Shown here piece by piece: positions 1 to 8,553 of a stretch of DNA of 64,000 bases. The number at the start of each line of letters is the position of its first letter. Positions within the stretch are counted from its first letter, which is position 1. Position numbers and translations under genes: made by a program. Source of the stretch: JAFNAG01 sp963824985 (GTDB lineage Bacteria; Acidobacteriota; UBA6911). The notes beneath the pieces are model-generated. The model saw only the letters and a program-made list of their open reading frames with translations. It was not told the origin of the DNA and did no database searches. The DNA lies in the NCBI GenBank assembly GCA_963824985.1, contig CAWGRQ010000039.1:56333-120332 (forward strand), given 5' to 3'.

Positions 1-599
1 GTCCTGCGATACCCTGCCATTGTCCGCAGCTCGTAGCCCGCCGCAAAGGCGTGGCACGTATCGAGGCAAAATCCTATCCGAGCATCGTCGCGCACCCGAT
101 CCAGAATCGCCGCCAGCTGATCGAATCTGTGGCCCAGGGAAGTGCCCTGGCCCGCAGTGTTCTCCAGGAGAATGGATACCGGGGGCGGAACCTGTTCCAG
201 CGCCTCGTTGAGTCCCGCGGCCACGGCGGCAATTCCCTCCGCCTCTCCCGATTCCCGGTACGCCCCGGGGTGAAGGATCAGGGACGGAACGCCGAGAAGA
301 TTGGCGCGCTCCAGCTCTTCCACGAAGGCGGCGAGCGATTTCCGGAACAGCGCAGGGTCCGGAGATGCCAGGTTGATGAGGTAGCTGCTGTGAGCCAGCA
401 CGGGTTTGATTCCGCTCCGCGCCTGCGCGAGGGCAAACAGCTTCCGGTCCTCGTCAGAGAGCGATTTTCCCCGCCACTGGCTGCTGTTCTTCAAAAATAT
501 CTGCAGCGTGCGGCAGCCGGCCTCCAGGCCGCGTTCGAACGCCCTATGGATGCCTCCGGCAATCGACATGTGAGCGCCGACGAGCAATTCAGCAGCCAT
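1..599 (-). CDS. nfo: Endonuclease IV (AP endonuclease), C-terminus cut by window edge
   Basis: Read on the minus strand from the ATG at 599, which has the strong ribosome site AGGAGGAATGG just before it. The reading frame is open to the window edge, giving about 199 N-terminal residues. Family members cut DNA 5' to abasic sites in base excision repair, using three zinc ions held in a TIM barrel. The visible metal ligands fit the family: H70 (LAHSSY), H110 (LILHPGAY), E146 (LLENTAG), D180 and H183 (CLDTCH). Spacing is the same as in the E. coli enzyme, shifted by one residue. The remaining ligands (second half of the barrel) lie outside the window. The plus-strand ORF over the same bases is a shadow. 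Confidence 0.93.
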   Translation of the reverse strand, partial: MAAELLVGAHMSIAGGIHRAFERGLEAGCRTLQIFLKNSSQWRGKSLSDEDRKLFALAQARSGIKPVLAHSSYLINLASPDPALFRKSLAAFVEELERANLLGVPSLILHPGAYRESGEAEGIAAVAAGLNEALEQVPPPVSILLENTAGQGTSLGHRFDQLAAILDRVRDDARIGFCLDTCHAFAAGYELRTMAGYRR

Positions 600-747
600 C
601 CATTCCTCCTCAAAATCGGCGACAGGCTGCGCTTCCAATAATTCATGCCGCAATCGTTGCTTTTACTCCGATGCTTAATTGGTGAAAGCACAGCCTGCAC
701 CCGATTTAATGATATCATTGCCGGCAAAACCTGAATCGGGGACCTCG

Positions 748-2781
748 ATGCCAAAAAGATCCTGCATTCTGTTGCTGGGCATGTCGGAGCCAGCCCTCGT
801 GGCAGATCATCTGCGCGGCGCGGGGCACATGGTTCTCACCGCCTCGGGGTTGAACGGGAACCTGGAAGGCCTCGCCCATCCCGACCTGAGCCTCGTGTAT
901 CTCCAGCCGGCCGATGAGTCCCATGCGATTGAAGAACTGCGGAAGGTTCAGATTCGCCGTCCCGATGTTGCGGTCGTCCTGCTGTGCACGCATCCCTCCA
1001 ACGAGCTGATCCTTGAAGCCTGGCGCAACGGCGCCGCCGATGTCCTCCTGATGCCGGCCACACCACTGTCGCTGGATGAAAGCCTGCGCCGTGGTTTGCA
1101 GCTGGCGATCTCCCGCAAGGGAAGCGCAGAGGAGGAGAGCGCCGCGCAATTCCGATATCTGGACGAGGTCGGGAAGGAATGCAGCGCGGCAATTGTTCCG
1201 CCCAGATTCACGATCGGGCGCAATTCGACCAACAACCTGGTTCTGACCCAATTGAACGTGTCCCGCAAACATGCGGAAGTCGTGCTGGAAGACGGCCACT
1301 ATCAACTGTGTGATCTCGGCAGCAGGCATGGGACCTTTGTTAACGGCGATCGTGTTGATAGGGTGAATCTCCGCAACGGCGACCGTATCCGGTTGGGCGG
1401 ACCTCAGGGATTGACCCTCACGTTTCACCAGGGCGATCTTCTGAAGTCCCTGCTGGCCGGGAGCGGGTCCGGCAGCAATTCAGGATTGTCCGTTCACGGC
1501 TTCAGGGAAATGGGGATGCTGTTGTCGACCTTTCGCGCTCTGAGTTCCATCCCCCTGCTGGACGATCTGCTGAACCTGGTCGTGGACACGGCAATCGAGA
1601 TGACCGGCGCGGAGCGCGGCTTTATCATGCTGAAAGAGGCGGACGATCATCTCAGTTTCCGGTGCGCCCGGAGCGCTTCCAGACAATCTCTGGACGGGGC
1701 CTCGTTCCAGACAAGTCGCCGCGTGCCGGATGAGGTTTTTCACTCCGGCAGGAGAATTGTGATTCACGACCTCAATCTGGATGATGATTCCCAGGGTCAT
1801 GATTCGACCCGAAGGATGGGAGTGCGAAGCATCTCGTGCGTGCCGTTGCGCTACCTCCCCTTCCGTGACGATCCATCCCTGTCGGGGGTTGCGAGGGTGG
1901 AGACAATCGGAGTGCTTTACGTGGACAGTGCCAACATCAGTGGCGGGTTGTCGCCGGCCAGGATCGATGCCCTGGACTCGCTTGCTTCCGAAGCCGCAAT
2001 GGCCATCAACAACGCCCGCTTGTACCGGGAGTCACAACAGAAACAGAAGCTGGACGAGCAACTCGCCATCGCGCGCGAAATTCAGCAGGCGCTGCTCCCC
2101 AACCCGGAAAAGAACCTTCCGTTTGTGACGGCGAGGAGCATGAATCTCCCCTGCCACGAGGTTGGCGGAGATTATTTCGACTATTTCGACATGGACGAGG
2201 GGCGCCTGGGATTCGCCGTCGGTGACGTCGCCGGGAAAGGAATCCCGGCGGCGCTGCTCGCGGCCATGCTGCAGGGGATCTTTTGCGCACAAACCCTGCT
2301 GAATCTCCCGTTGCCCGGCATGATCGCCAACATCAACTGCAGCCTGGCGCGACGGGGCACGGGAAATCGCTTCGTAACATTTTTCTTCGGCATCCTGGAT
2401 GCGGAGGGCCATTGCACCTACATCAATGCCGGACACAACGCGCCGCTCCTGGTGCGTCCGGACGGATCCATAACCGCACTCACGGAGGGCGGAATGGTGC
2501 TCGGCATCTTTCCCGCGGCCACTTACGAATCCGGGACCGTCAAACTTGAGCCGGGCGATCACCTGGTTCTGTTCACCGATGGGCTGCTGGAAGCGCTCAA
2601 CACCGCGGGGGAAGAGTTCGGTGAAGACAAAGTTCGCCACCTGTTGCGGCAGAATTCGCGAGCGTCCACATCGACCCTTCTCTCACGCCTTCAGGAAGAA
2701 CTCGATGCGTTCTCCGGGGCTGCACCGCAACACGATGACATTACCATGATGGTACTGGGATTCAGAGAGGAGGCCCGTTAG
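748..2781 (+). CDS. Signalling phosphatase: degenerate receiver, FHA, GAF and PP2C/SpoIIE domains
   Basis: About 677 residues. Order: a receiver-like N-terminal fold (1-125) without an obvious phospho-accepting aspartate; an FHA domain around 145-225 with the phosphothreonine-pocket motifs GRNSTNN, SRKHAEV and LGSRHGTFVNG; a GAF domain around 255-430; and a RsbU/SpoIIE-type PP2C phosphatase from about 445 to the end, with the metal aspartates in VGGDYFD and GDVAGKG. Such proteins dephosphorylate anti-sigma-factor antagonists; the FHA domain suggests input from a Ser/Thr kinase. No kinase or anti-sigma gene is in the window. The frame stays open upstream (TTG at 679), but the ATG at 748, where the receiver fold begins, is the better start. 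The stop codon TAG is formed by the first bases of the palindromic element that follows. Confidence 0.88.
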   Translation: MPKRSCILLLGMSEPALVADHLRGAGHMVLTASGLNGNLEGLAHPDLSLVYLQPADESHAIEELRKVQIRRPDVAVVLLCTHPSNELILEAWRNGAADVLLMPATPLSLDESLRRGLQLAISRKGSAEEESAAQFRYLDEVGKECSAAIVPPRFTIGRNSTNNLVLTQLNVSRKHAEVVLEDGHYQLCDLGSRHGTFVNGDRVDRVNLRNGDRIRLGGPQGLTLTFHQGDLLKSLLAGSGSGSNSGLSVHGFREMGMLLSTFRALSSIPLLDDLLNLVVDTAIEMTGAERGFIMLKEADDHLSFRCARSASRQSLDGASFQTSRRVPDEVFHSGRRIVIHDLNLDDDSQGHDSTRRMGVRSISCVPLRYLPFRDDPSLSGVARVETIGVLYVDSANISGGLSPARIDALDSLASEAAMAINNARLYRESQQKQKLDEQLAIAREIQQALLPNPEKNLPFVTARSMNLPCHEVGGDYFDYFDMDEGRLGFAVGDVAGKGIPAALLAAMLQGIFCAQTLLNLPLPGMIANINCSLARRGTGNRFVTFFFGILDAEGHCTYINAGHNAPLLVRPDGSITALTEGGMVLGIFPAATYESGTVKLEPGDHLVLFTDGLLEALNTAGEEFGEDKVRHLLRQNSRASTSTLLSRLQEELDAFSGAAPQHDDITMMVLGFREEAR

Positions 2782-3076
2782 GGCCTGTCAAGAAATAACG
2801 TTTGCACTTTGCTGCAGGCCCCCAGGCCCGCTGGCAAGGCGCGAGCGACGAGCATACCCGGGGTGGTATGTAAGGAGTGAGCAACGCGGCCAGCGGGCCT
2901 GCGGGCTGCAGCCCGAAGGGGCGCGGCGGCGGGCGGGCATCTGCGGAGTTGCCGCTCCTCGACGATGTCACCACATCGCCTGCGTCGCGGCGCCTGGCAT
3001 CTGCCCGCCCCAGGAGCACCGCAGGTGCGACGGTGCTCGCGCCAAAGTGTAAACGTTATTTCTTGAGAGGCCCTTA
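2779..3076. repeat. Palindromic element with about 33-bp terminal inverted repeats (family P, copy 1)
   Basis: Left arm 2779-2811 and right arm 3043-3076 are near-perfect inverted repeats (core CAAGAAATAACGTTT). They enclose about 230 bp of GC-rich sequence with further small hairpins. It fills the gap between the PP2C gene and glgC. Inner sequence around 2955-2995 (GCTCCTCGACGATG and following) resembles the middle of the element at 46739-47000, whose arms also contain AACGTTTGC. I read this as a small non-autonomous mobile element or structured intergenic repeat. No protein of its own is convincing. Confidence 0.7.
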
Positions 3077-3128
3077 GCCTCAATCCTGTTCACAGAAGGC
3101 GGTCGGACCGCGGCATTCCGGGCCGGCG

Positions 3129-4397
3129 TCAGATCACCGTCCCGGCCGGGATGACGGCTCCTTTGGGGACGACAATGATGCCGTCGCGGATGTTGTAAGC
3201 TTCTTCGTCGCGTTCCTGCAGGTTGTGCGCATTGATGATGGACACGTTGTGGCCGATGCGCACGTTCTTGTCGATGATGGCGTTCATGATTGTGCAATGA
3301 TTCCCGATCGCGACGTTGGGAATGCCGTGCTGGTTGTTCCCACCGATTTCCTCCGCGGTCTCATAGCTGTCGGCCCCCATGATAATCGAGTTTTTGACCG
3401 TGGTTCCGTTGCCGATCCGGCTTCGGACTCCCACGATCGAATGCGTAATATGGGCGCCATCGAGGATACAGCCGTCCGCAACCATCGATTGATGAAGCAC
3501 GCAATTGTTCAGCCTGGACGCGGGCAGGTTCCGGGGATGCGTGTAAACCGGCCGAAGGACATCGTAAAAATTGAAGCGTGGCGGACTCGCCGTGAGCGCC
3601 AGGTTGGCGTCATAAAAGGATCGGATGGTTCCGATGTCGGACCAATATCCGCCGAAGATGTGGGCAAACACGCGGCTCGTCCCCACGGCATCGGGAATGA
3701 GGTCCTTGCCGAAATCGAGGGCGCTGGACCGTGTCAGAAGCTGCACCAGGAATTCCTTGTTGAACACATAAATGCCCATATTGGCAAGGAAGTCCCGGCC
3801 ATCCGCGGATTTGTGGCCGGCCGGCCAGGAGCAGCGCAGATTCGAAAGCTGATCGGCGCGCGGCTTTTCGTGGAACGCCACCACCCGTCCGTCCTCGCCT
3901 GCCTTCATGATGCCCAGGCTCGACGTCTCTGCGGCCGCAACCGGAATGCCGGCCACCGTAACATCCGCGCCGGTTTCCTGATGGACCCGGAGAATTTCGC
4001 GGAAGTTCATCTGGTAAAGTTGATCCCCCGACAGGATCAGCACCTGGCGCGCATCGTAGGAGGCAAAGTGCTTGATGCTCTGGCGCACCGCGTCCGCGGT
4101 TCCCTGAAACCAATCGGGGCTATCCGGCGTCTGTTCTGCCGCTAGGATATCCACAAAGCCGCCGCTGAACATGTCGAATTTGTAGGTGTGGACGATGTGC
4201 TTATTGAGCGACGTCGAGTTGAACTGAGTCAGCACGAAGATACGGTTAATGCCCGAGTTGAGGCAATTGCTGACCGGGATGTCGATAATCCGGTACTTAC
4301 CCGCCAACGGAACCGCAGGTTTGCTGCGAAACTTTGTCAGGGGATACAATCGTTGCCCTCGACCTCCGCCCAGCACCAGCGCCAGCACATCCAACAT
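3129..4397 (-). CDS. glgC: Glucose-1-phosphate adenylyltransferase (ADP-glucose pyrophosphorylase)
   Basis: 422 residues, the normal family length. It makes ADP-glucose from glucose-1-phosphate and ATP, the committed step of bacterial glycogen synthesis. The N-terminal nucleotidyltransferase signature LALVLGGGRGQRLYPLT is followed by RSKPAVPLAGKYRIID, and GTADAVRQ and LSGDQLYQM are in place. The last third is a left-handed beta-helix with repeated isoleucine/valine rungs, carrying the usual ending (ITHSIVGVRSRIG, IIDKNVRIG). ATG at 4397 sits 5 bases after GAGG; a GTG two codons upstream overlaps that site and is less likely. It lies 28 bp downstream of the HisB-like gene on the same strand, so the two are probably cotranscribed. 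No other glycogen gene is in the window. Confidence 0.95.
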   Translation of the reverse strand: MLDVLALVLGGGRGQRLYPLTKFRSKPAVPLAGKYRIIDIPVSNCLNSGINRIFVLTQFNSTSLNKHIVHTYKFDMFSGGFVDILAAEQTPDSPDWFQGTADAVRQSIKHFASYDARQVLILSGDQLYQMNFREILRVHQETGADVTVAGIPVAAAETSSLGIMKAGEDGRVVAFHEKPRADQLSNLRCSWPAGHKSADGRDFLANMGIYVFNKEFLVQLLTRSSALDFGKDLIPDAVGTSRVFAHIFGGYWSDIGTIRSFYDANLALTASPPRFNFYDVLRPVYTHPRNLPASRLNNCVLHQSMVADGCILDGAHITHSIVGVRSRIGNGTTVKNSIIMGADSYETAEEIGGNNQHGIPNVAIGNHCTIMNAIIDKNVRIGHNVSIINAHNLQERDEEAYNIRDGIIVVPKGAVIPAGTVI

Positions 4398-4425
4398 GGT
4401 CACCTCGTTCGCTCAAGTGCATCGA

Positions 4426-4977
4426 TTATAACAGGTCACGGCAGGCTTCGCGCAGGGCGCGCCCGGTCGCCTTGAAGACGGCCTCGCATGCGGGCAGCCC
4501 CTCCCTGCCGTACAGAAGTTCGATGTGCAGGTTGATGCGTGCCGGAGCAACGAAGGCGTGCCAGAATCTTTCCACGAGGCCGGCCTCCGTCCCTCCAAGG
4601 TGCGGTGGCGGTGCCGCGACACGATAGACAAGCCGCGGATGTCCCGAAATTTCCACCACGGTGCGGGCGAGATGTTCGTCCACGGGGGCGTAGGAATGTC
4701 CGGAGCGCATCATCCCTTTGCTGTCCTCGAGCGTCTTTGCGAACGCCAGGCCCAGACAGGCGGCTATTTCCTGTGCCGGGCCATCCGGGTCCGATTCGCA
4801 AGCCCGGCACTGCACCTCCAGATCAAAACCGCTGTGCCGGGCGAAGATGGTCAGCATGTGATCGAGGAAGGGAAACCCGGTCTGCATGGCGCCGGCGCCT
4901 TCACCGTCGAGGTTCAGCCGGACCACAACTTCGGCCACCTCGGTCGTGCGGTTGACGTGCACTTGCCGTGGCTTCAT
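4426..4977 (-). CDS. HisB-family (imidazoleglycerol-phosphate dehydratase) protein lacking the metal-binding histidines
   Basis: 183 residues. ATG at 4977 follows a good ribosome site (GGAAGGAGTCGA). Family features are clear: the start RTTEVAEVVVRLNLDG, FPFLDHMLTIFARHSGFDL, DEHLARTVVEISGHP, and an ending INLHIELLYGRE...EAVFKATGRALREA. In true HisB two HHxxE motifs bind the catalytic manganese ions. Here the first (normally HHTVED) reads DGPAQE and the second (normally HHxxEA) reads LPACEA, so the paired histidines are missing in both. Dehydratase activity is therefore doubtful; a pseudoenzyme or a different reaction is likely. No other his gene is nearby. It sits between an unrecognised gene and glgC, which gives no histidine context. 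Confidence 0.8.
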   Translation of the reverse strand: MKPRQVHVNRTTEVAEVVVRLNLDGEGAGAMQTGFPFLDHMLTIFARHSGFDLEVQCRACESDPDGPAQEIAACLGLAFAKTLEDSKGMMRSGHSYAPVDEHLARTVVEISGHPRLVYRVAAPPPHLGGTEAGLVERFWHAFVAPARINLHIELLYGREGLPACEAVFKATGRALREACRDLL

Positions 4978-5145
4978 TCGACTCCTTCCTGCGGTGCAAG
5001 GGCTGCAAGCAGCACCGATTCCATGACGTTTTCCGGGGGCGGGGATTCGCACCAGAGCCATGGTACCAAGGTGCACAGACCCCGAAGCCGCCCGGGGCTG
5101 GAGGGCACATGCGACCGTTCCCGGCGAAACCGCCTGGTGTTTATC

Positions 5146-6414
5146 TCATGTCCGATGCAGTTTTTGAGCCGCCACGAAGGACAGCCCTCGTTCGGTCAAC
5201 GCCCAGGCGGTACGGTTCGTGGCGTCGAATTTGTCCAGGAAATTCTGCATCATGGCCTCCCAGTCGCCGGAATCGATGACCTCCCGTTTGTCCCGGAAGT
5301 AATCCAGGATATCGGAGGGATGGGAGCGGGTCTGTTCGATTTCCGGATCTCCGCCCTCGTGTTTTGCCGAGATGTTGGCAACGTGACCCGCGATTTCAAG
5401 CAGTTCCGAACGACGGTTGTACGGCTGGCGCACAATGCTCTTGTACGTCTCCGTAATGTGATGCTCGAAACGCACCATGTTTTCAAAACCCAGCGCTTTG
5501 CGGAATTGCGCCGTGATTTCCATCGTTTCGTTGTTGATCGAGTTGCTCCAGTTGAAACCGATCAGGGGGGTGCTGCCGTCGCCGCGCGCGAAGAGGCGGG
5601 CGCCAATCAGCGTCCAGAGGGCGGCATAGGGGTTGTCATTGCCCATGAAGACCGAGATCTTGAATTCCACGTCGATGCCTATCCGGTGCAGCAGGTATCC
5701 GGCCAGCACCGTACCGGGGTTGATGTTGAGCACCTGGCGCACACCGTAATTTGTGTAATAGTAGAGAAACTCGTCAACCCACTGGAGCACGTGATCGTTG
5801 GGCTGGCCAACGCCCCCGAAGTACCCGGCAATGGTCTCCGGGCCGCCCAGGTGGATATTCGAACCGTCGGTCCCCTTGGTGTCGAGCGTTTCAACAAAGC
5901 TCGCGCCGATGATCTCCATGGCGGCGATGAACGCCGGAAGATCTCCGTCAGCCTCCTGTTCCTTCATCTTGCGCACGCAGATGAAACGCCCCGGCATCAA
6001 TAATCCGGCATCGAGGGCGCGTTCCGCGGCAACGATGATCCAGGGAAAATACTGCGAGGCGCTGACCTCGAGGGTTACCGCAAAGTCGTCGAGGAATTGC
6101 ACCGAGCCGGCCGCGCCGCCGAGCACCTTGCGCCGGTAGTCGGGCACGGAAATGAAACCGTCCCGGTCCCTCTGCTCCTCCAGCCAGCGCAGGGCTTCGA
6201 GAAACTCCGGCTTGACCTCGCGGACGCGCTGGAGCAGCGCCGGCAGCCGGCCGGCCTGTTCCGCTTTGCGATTGATTTCCTCCGGCGTTCCATGCCTGGC
6301 GACCACGGCCAGCAGATCCTTGACGACCCGGGTGTCGGGATCGAGCAGGATGGCGTTGATTTCGTCCAGTCGTTCATGAGGGATCTCGAGCAGGTTCCGG
6401 ATCGGGGTTCCCAT
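5146..6414 (-). CDS. Conserved-looking protein of unknown function
   Basis: 422 residues. I do not recognise the family. The start is taken at the ATG at 6414, 7 bases after AAAGGAG; an ATG two codons earlier leaves almost no spacing. There is no signal peptide or membrane segment. It looks like a compact soluble enzyme: a helical N-terminus (1-110), then strand-like stretches with ordered polar motifs such as VETLDTKGTDGSNIHLGG, NYGVRQVLNINPGT, VFMGNDNPYAA and GFNWSNSINNETMEI, and FEHHITETY near the C-terminal third. The clusters of Asn, Asp, Glu and His suggest a ligand or metal site, but no named motif is assigned. It is upstream of the HisB-like gene (168 bp gap) on the same strand. Confidence 0.8.
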   Translation of the reverse strand: MGTPIRNLLEIPHERLDEINAILLDPDTRVVKDLLAVVARHGTPEEINRKAEQAGRLPALLQRVREVKPEFLEALRWLEEQRDRDGFISVPDYRRKVLGGAAGSVQFLDDFAVTLEVSASQYFPWIIVAAERALDAGLLMPGRFICVRKMKEQEADGDLPAFIAAMEIIGASFVETLDTKGTDGSNIHLGGPETIAGYFGGVGQPNDHVLQWVDEFLYYYTNYGVRQVLNINPGTVLAGYLLHRIGIDVEFKISVFMGNDNPYAALWTLIGARLFARGDGSTPLIGFNWSNSINNETMEITAQFRKALGFENMVRFEHHITETYKSIVRQPYNRRSELLEIAGHVANISAKHEGGDPEIEQTRSHPSDILDYFRDKREVIDSGDWEAMMQNFLDKFDATNRTAWALTERGLSFVAAQKLHRT

Positions 6415-6430
6415 GGGCATTCTCCTTTAA

Positions 6431-6728
6431 GGCATCTGTTTAGCCGATGCTGAACGGCAGAACGCAAAGACGCAAGGACGCAAAGAAATTCCTTTCGGTT
6501 CGCGGGCATGGGCGGCCTTCGGCCGCATCCTCGGGTGAGCCGCGGGAGAAAGCGTAATCCTCCTGAGTAGCCGCTCTGCCCGCGCTTTCTCCCGCGGCTC
6601 GCTCAAGGATGCGCCAGCGCGAAGCGCTGCGCCCACGCCTGTTGCTCAGTGTCGATCTTTGCGCCCTTGCGCCTTTGCGTCTTTGCGTTTTGCTTCTTCA
6701 TCCATTTGATTTGGCTGAACAATTGCCC
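6431..6728. repeat. About 298-bp palindromic element (family M, copy 1)
   Basis: Nearly identical to 36217-36508 (I see only scattered substitutions and small indels). Ends are imperfect inverted repeats: GGCATCTGTTTAGCC at the left and the complement of GGCTGAACAATTGCC at the right. Both arms carry ACGCAAAGACGCAA. The centre is a long hairpin, CCGCGGGAGAAAGCG against CGCTTTCTCCCGCGG. There is no transposase inside, so it is MITE-like. It lies directly upstream of the 422-residue unknown gene and may overlap that gene's promoter. Confidence 0.8.
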
Positions 6729-6777
6729 TTTAAGCCCCAATTCCGTCGGAATCAGGGCACGTGAGACGCTGATATTC

Positions 6778-6856
6778 AATCGCACTCGTTCCCGGATGCG
6801 GGTGCGATTCTATCATGGGTGTAATTGGAAGTGAGTCCCAATTCCGATTGCACCCG
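6778..6856 (+). promoter_or_regulatory. Structured leader upstream of asnS with mutually exclusive hairpins
   Basis: Hairpin 1 pairs 6778-6788 (AATCGCACTCG) with 6799-6809 (CGGGTGCGATT). A second small hairpin is at 6822-6843 (AATTGG...CCAATT). The segment 6846-6856 (GATTGCACCCG) can also pair with 6799-6809 over 11 positions including two G-U pairs, competing with hairpin 1. The competition suggests a conditional leader for asnS, whose ATG is at 6899. It lacks recognisable T-box motifs. The pairing is read from the sequence; the regulatory role is inference. Confidence 0.35.
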
Positions 6857-6898
6857 TGCTATGCTGCAGGGTGAAATTTTTCAGGAGGAAGTCGTTCC

Positions 6899-8299
6899 AT
6901 GTCGTGGCTGAAGGTAGTGCATGCGCTTAAAGAAGCCGTGGGTACGGAGATCACGGTCAAAGGCTGGGTACGGACCCGGCGCGATTCGATGGCGGACGGC
7001 GGGTTGTCGTTTCTGGCCCTTCATGACGGCACCTGTCAGGAGACGCTCCAGGTTGTCGCCCGCGCCAGCCTGCCGAACTACGAAAGTGAGATCAGCCGGC
7101 TGTCCACCGGCTGCGCTATCGAGGTCGACGGATCGCTGTTCGCGTCCCAGGGAAAGGGCCAGGCCGTTGAGCTCGTGGCTTCCGCAATCCGTATCGCAGG
7201 CTGGGTTGAAGACCCGGAGACTTACCCGATCAGCCCGAAACGGCATACGTTTGAATACCTGCGCGAGCGCGCCCACCTCCGGGTCCGGACGAATACCTTC
7301 GGCGCGGTAGCACGTGTCCGGCACTGCCTGGCGATGGGGATTCACCGCTTCTTCGACGAACGCGATTTCTATTACGTCCACACGCCCGTCATCACCGCAT
7401 CGGACACCGAAGGCGCCGGCCAGATGTTCCGGGTCAGCACCCTCGACCTCCTGAACCTGCCCCGCACCCCGTCCGGAAACATCGACTTCAGCCGGGATTT
7501 TTTCGGGCGTGAGGCCTGGCTCACGGTTTCGGGCCAGCTCAATGTGGAGACTTATTGTTGTGCCCTGACCCGCGTATACACCTTCGGCCCGACCTTCCGG
7601 GCCGAGGACAGCAACACCAGCCGCCACCTTTCCGAATTCTGGATGATTGAGCCCGAGATCGCGTTCGCCGACCTGGGAGACAATGCCACGCTGGCGGAGG
7701 ACATGCTCAAGTACCTCTTCGATGACCTGCTCACGCGCCGCGCCGACGACATGGCCTTTTTCGATCAGCGGATCGAGAAGGGTGTTGTGGACCGCCTCAA
7801 GCACATCATCGGGACCCCCTTCCGCCGCCTGACCTACACGGAAGCCGTCGACATCCTGCAATCATCCGGCCGGTCCTTCGATTATCCGGTGGAGTGGGGT
7901 TGCGATCTGCAGAGCGAGCACGAGCGGTATCTCACCGAGGAGCACTTCAAGCAGCCGGTCATCCTCATGGACTACCCGCGGAAGATCAAAGCGTTTTACA
8001 TGAGGGTGAACAACGACGGGAAGACCGTGGCGGCCATGGATGTGCTGGTTCCCAAGATCGGAGAGATTATCGGCGGCTCGCAGCGCGAAGAACGCCTGGA
8101 GGTTCTCGACCAGCGCATTGATGAAATGGGACTCAAAAAGGAACCGTACGGCTGGTATCGGGACCTCAGGCGCTATGGCACTGTACCGCACGCCGGATTC
8201 GGCCTGGGATTCGAGCGCCTGATCCAGTTCTGCACCGGCATGGGCAACATCCGGGACGTGATCCCGTTCCCTCGCGCCCCCCGCCAGGCCGATTTTTAG
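6899..8299 (+). CDS. asnS: Asparagine-tRNA ligase
   Basis: 466 residues, full length. It charges tRNA-Asn with asparagine. An N-terminal OB-fold anticodon-binding domain (about 15-105, starting ITVKGWVRTRRDS) precedes a class II catalytic domain. Motif 2 is seen in FGPTFRAEDSNTSRHLSEFWM (about 228-248) and motif 3 in GFGLGFERLIQF (about 433-444). The ending FPRAPRQADF is typical of AsnRS; AspRS enzymes differ there. The start has AGGAGG nine bases upstream. It stands alone on the plus strand, with a structured leader upstream. A direct asparagine charging enzyme suggests the cell does not rely only on the amidotransferase route. Confidence 0.97.
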   Translation: MSWLKVVHALKEAVGTEITVKGWVRTRRDSMADGGLSFLALHDGTCQETLQVVARASLPNYESEISRLSTGCAIEVDGSLFASQGKGQAVELVASAIRIAGWVEDPETYPISPKRHTFEYLRERAHLRVRTNTFGAVARVRHCLAMGIHRFFDERDFYYVHTPVITASDTEGAGQMFRVSTLDLLNLPRTPSGNIDFSRDFFGREAWLTVSGQLNVETYCCALTRVYTFGPTFRAEDSNTSRHLSEFWMIEPEIAFADLGDNATLAEDMLKYLFDDLLTRRADDMAFFDQRIEKGVVDRLKHIIGTPFRRLTYTEAVDILQSSGRSFDYPVEWGCDLQSEHERYLTEEHFKQPVILMDYPRKIKAFYMRVNNDGKTVAAMDVLVPKIGEIIGGSQREERLEVLDQRIDEMGLKKEPYGWYRDLRRYGTVPHAGFGLGFERLIQFCTGMGNIRDVIPFPRAPRQADF

Positions 8300-8553
8300 C
8301 ACCAGAGATCCCGGGCGGGATCGGAGTGGCAGGGGAAGAGCCCGAGCGGCTGTGGAATTCCCATGGAATCCCGCAAGCACAACATTCTCAGCACATTCCG
8401 ATGTGCCGCCGGCCACAGCCTGCTTGACAATCTGAAGGCCCGATGATATCAACGGCCATTCCCGCCATTATGGGGGCTTGTGCCTAGGCGCGGCGGCATG
8501 ATGTTTCCGGAGCCTGGCGCCCGAAATCGTACTATGAGCCTCATGGAGGAATT

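Noticed and set aside
4525..6003. Long plus-strand ORF of 492 residues
   Set aside because: It runs antisense across the HisB-like and 422-residue genes; the product has no family resemblance and there is no ribosome site. Typical GC-rich shadow.
6778..6856. T-box riboswitch before asnS
   Set aside because: No T-box sequence, specifier loop or terminator/antiterminator pair with a T run was found.
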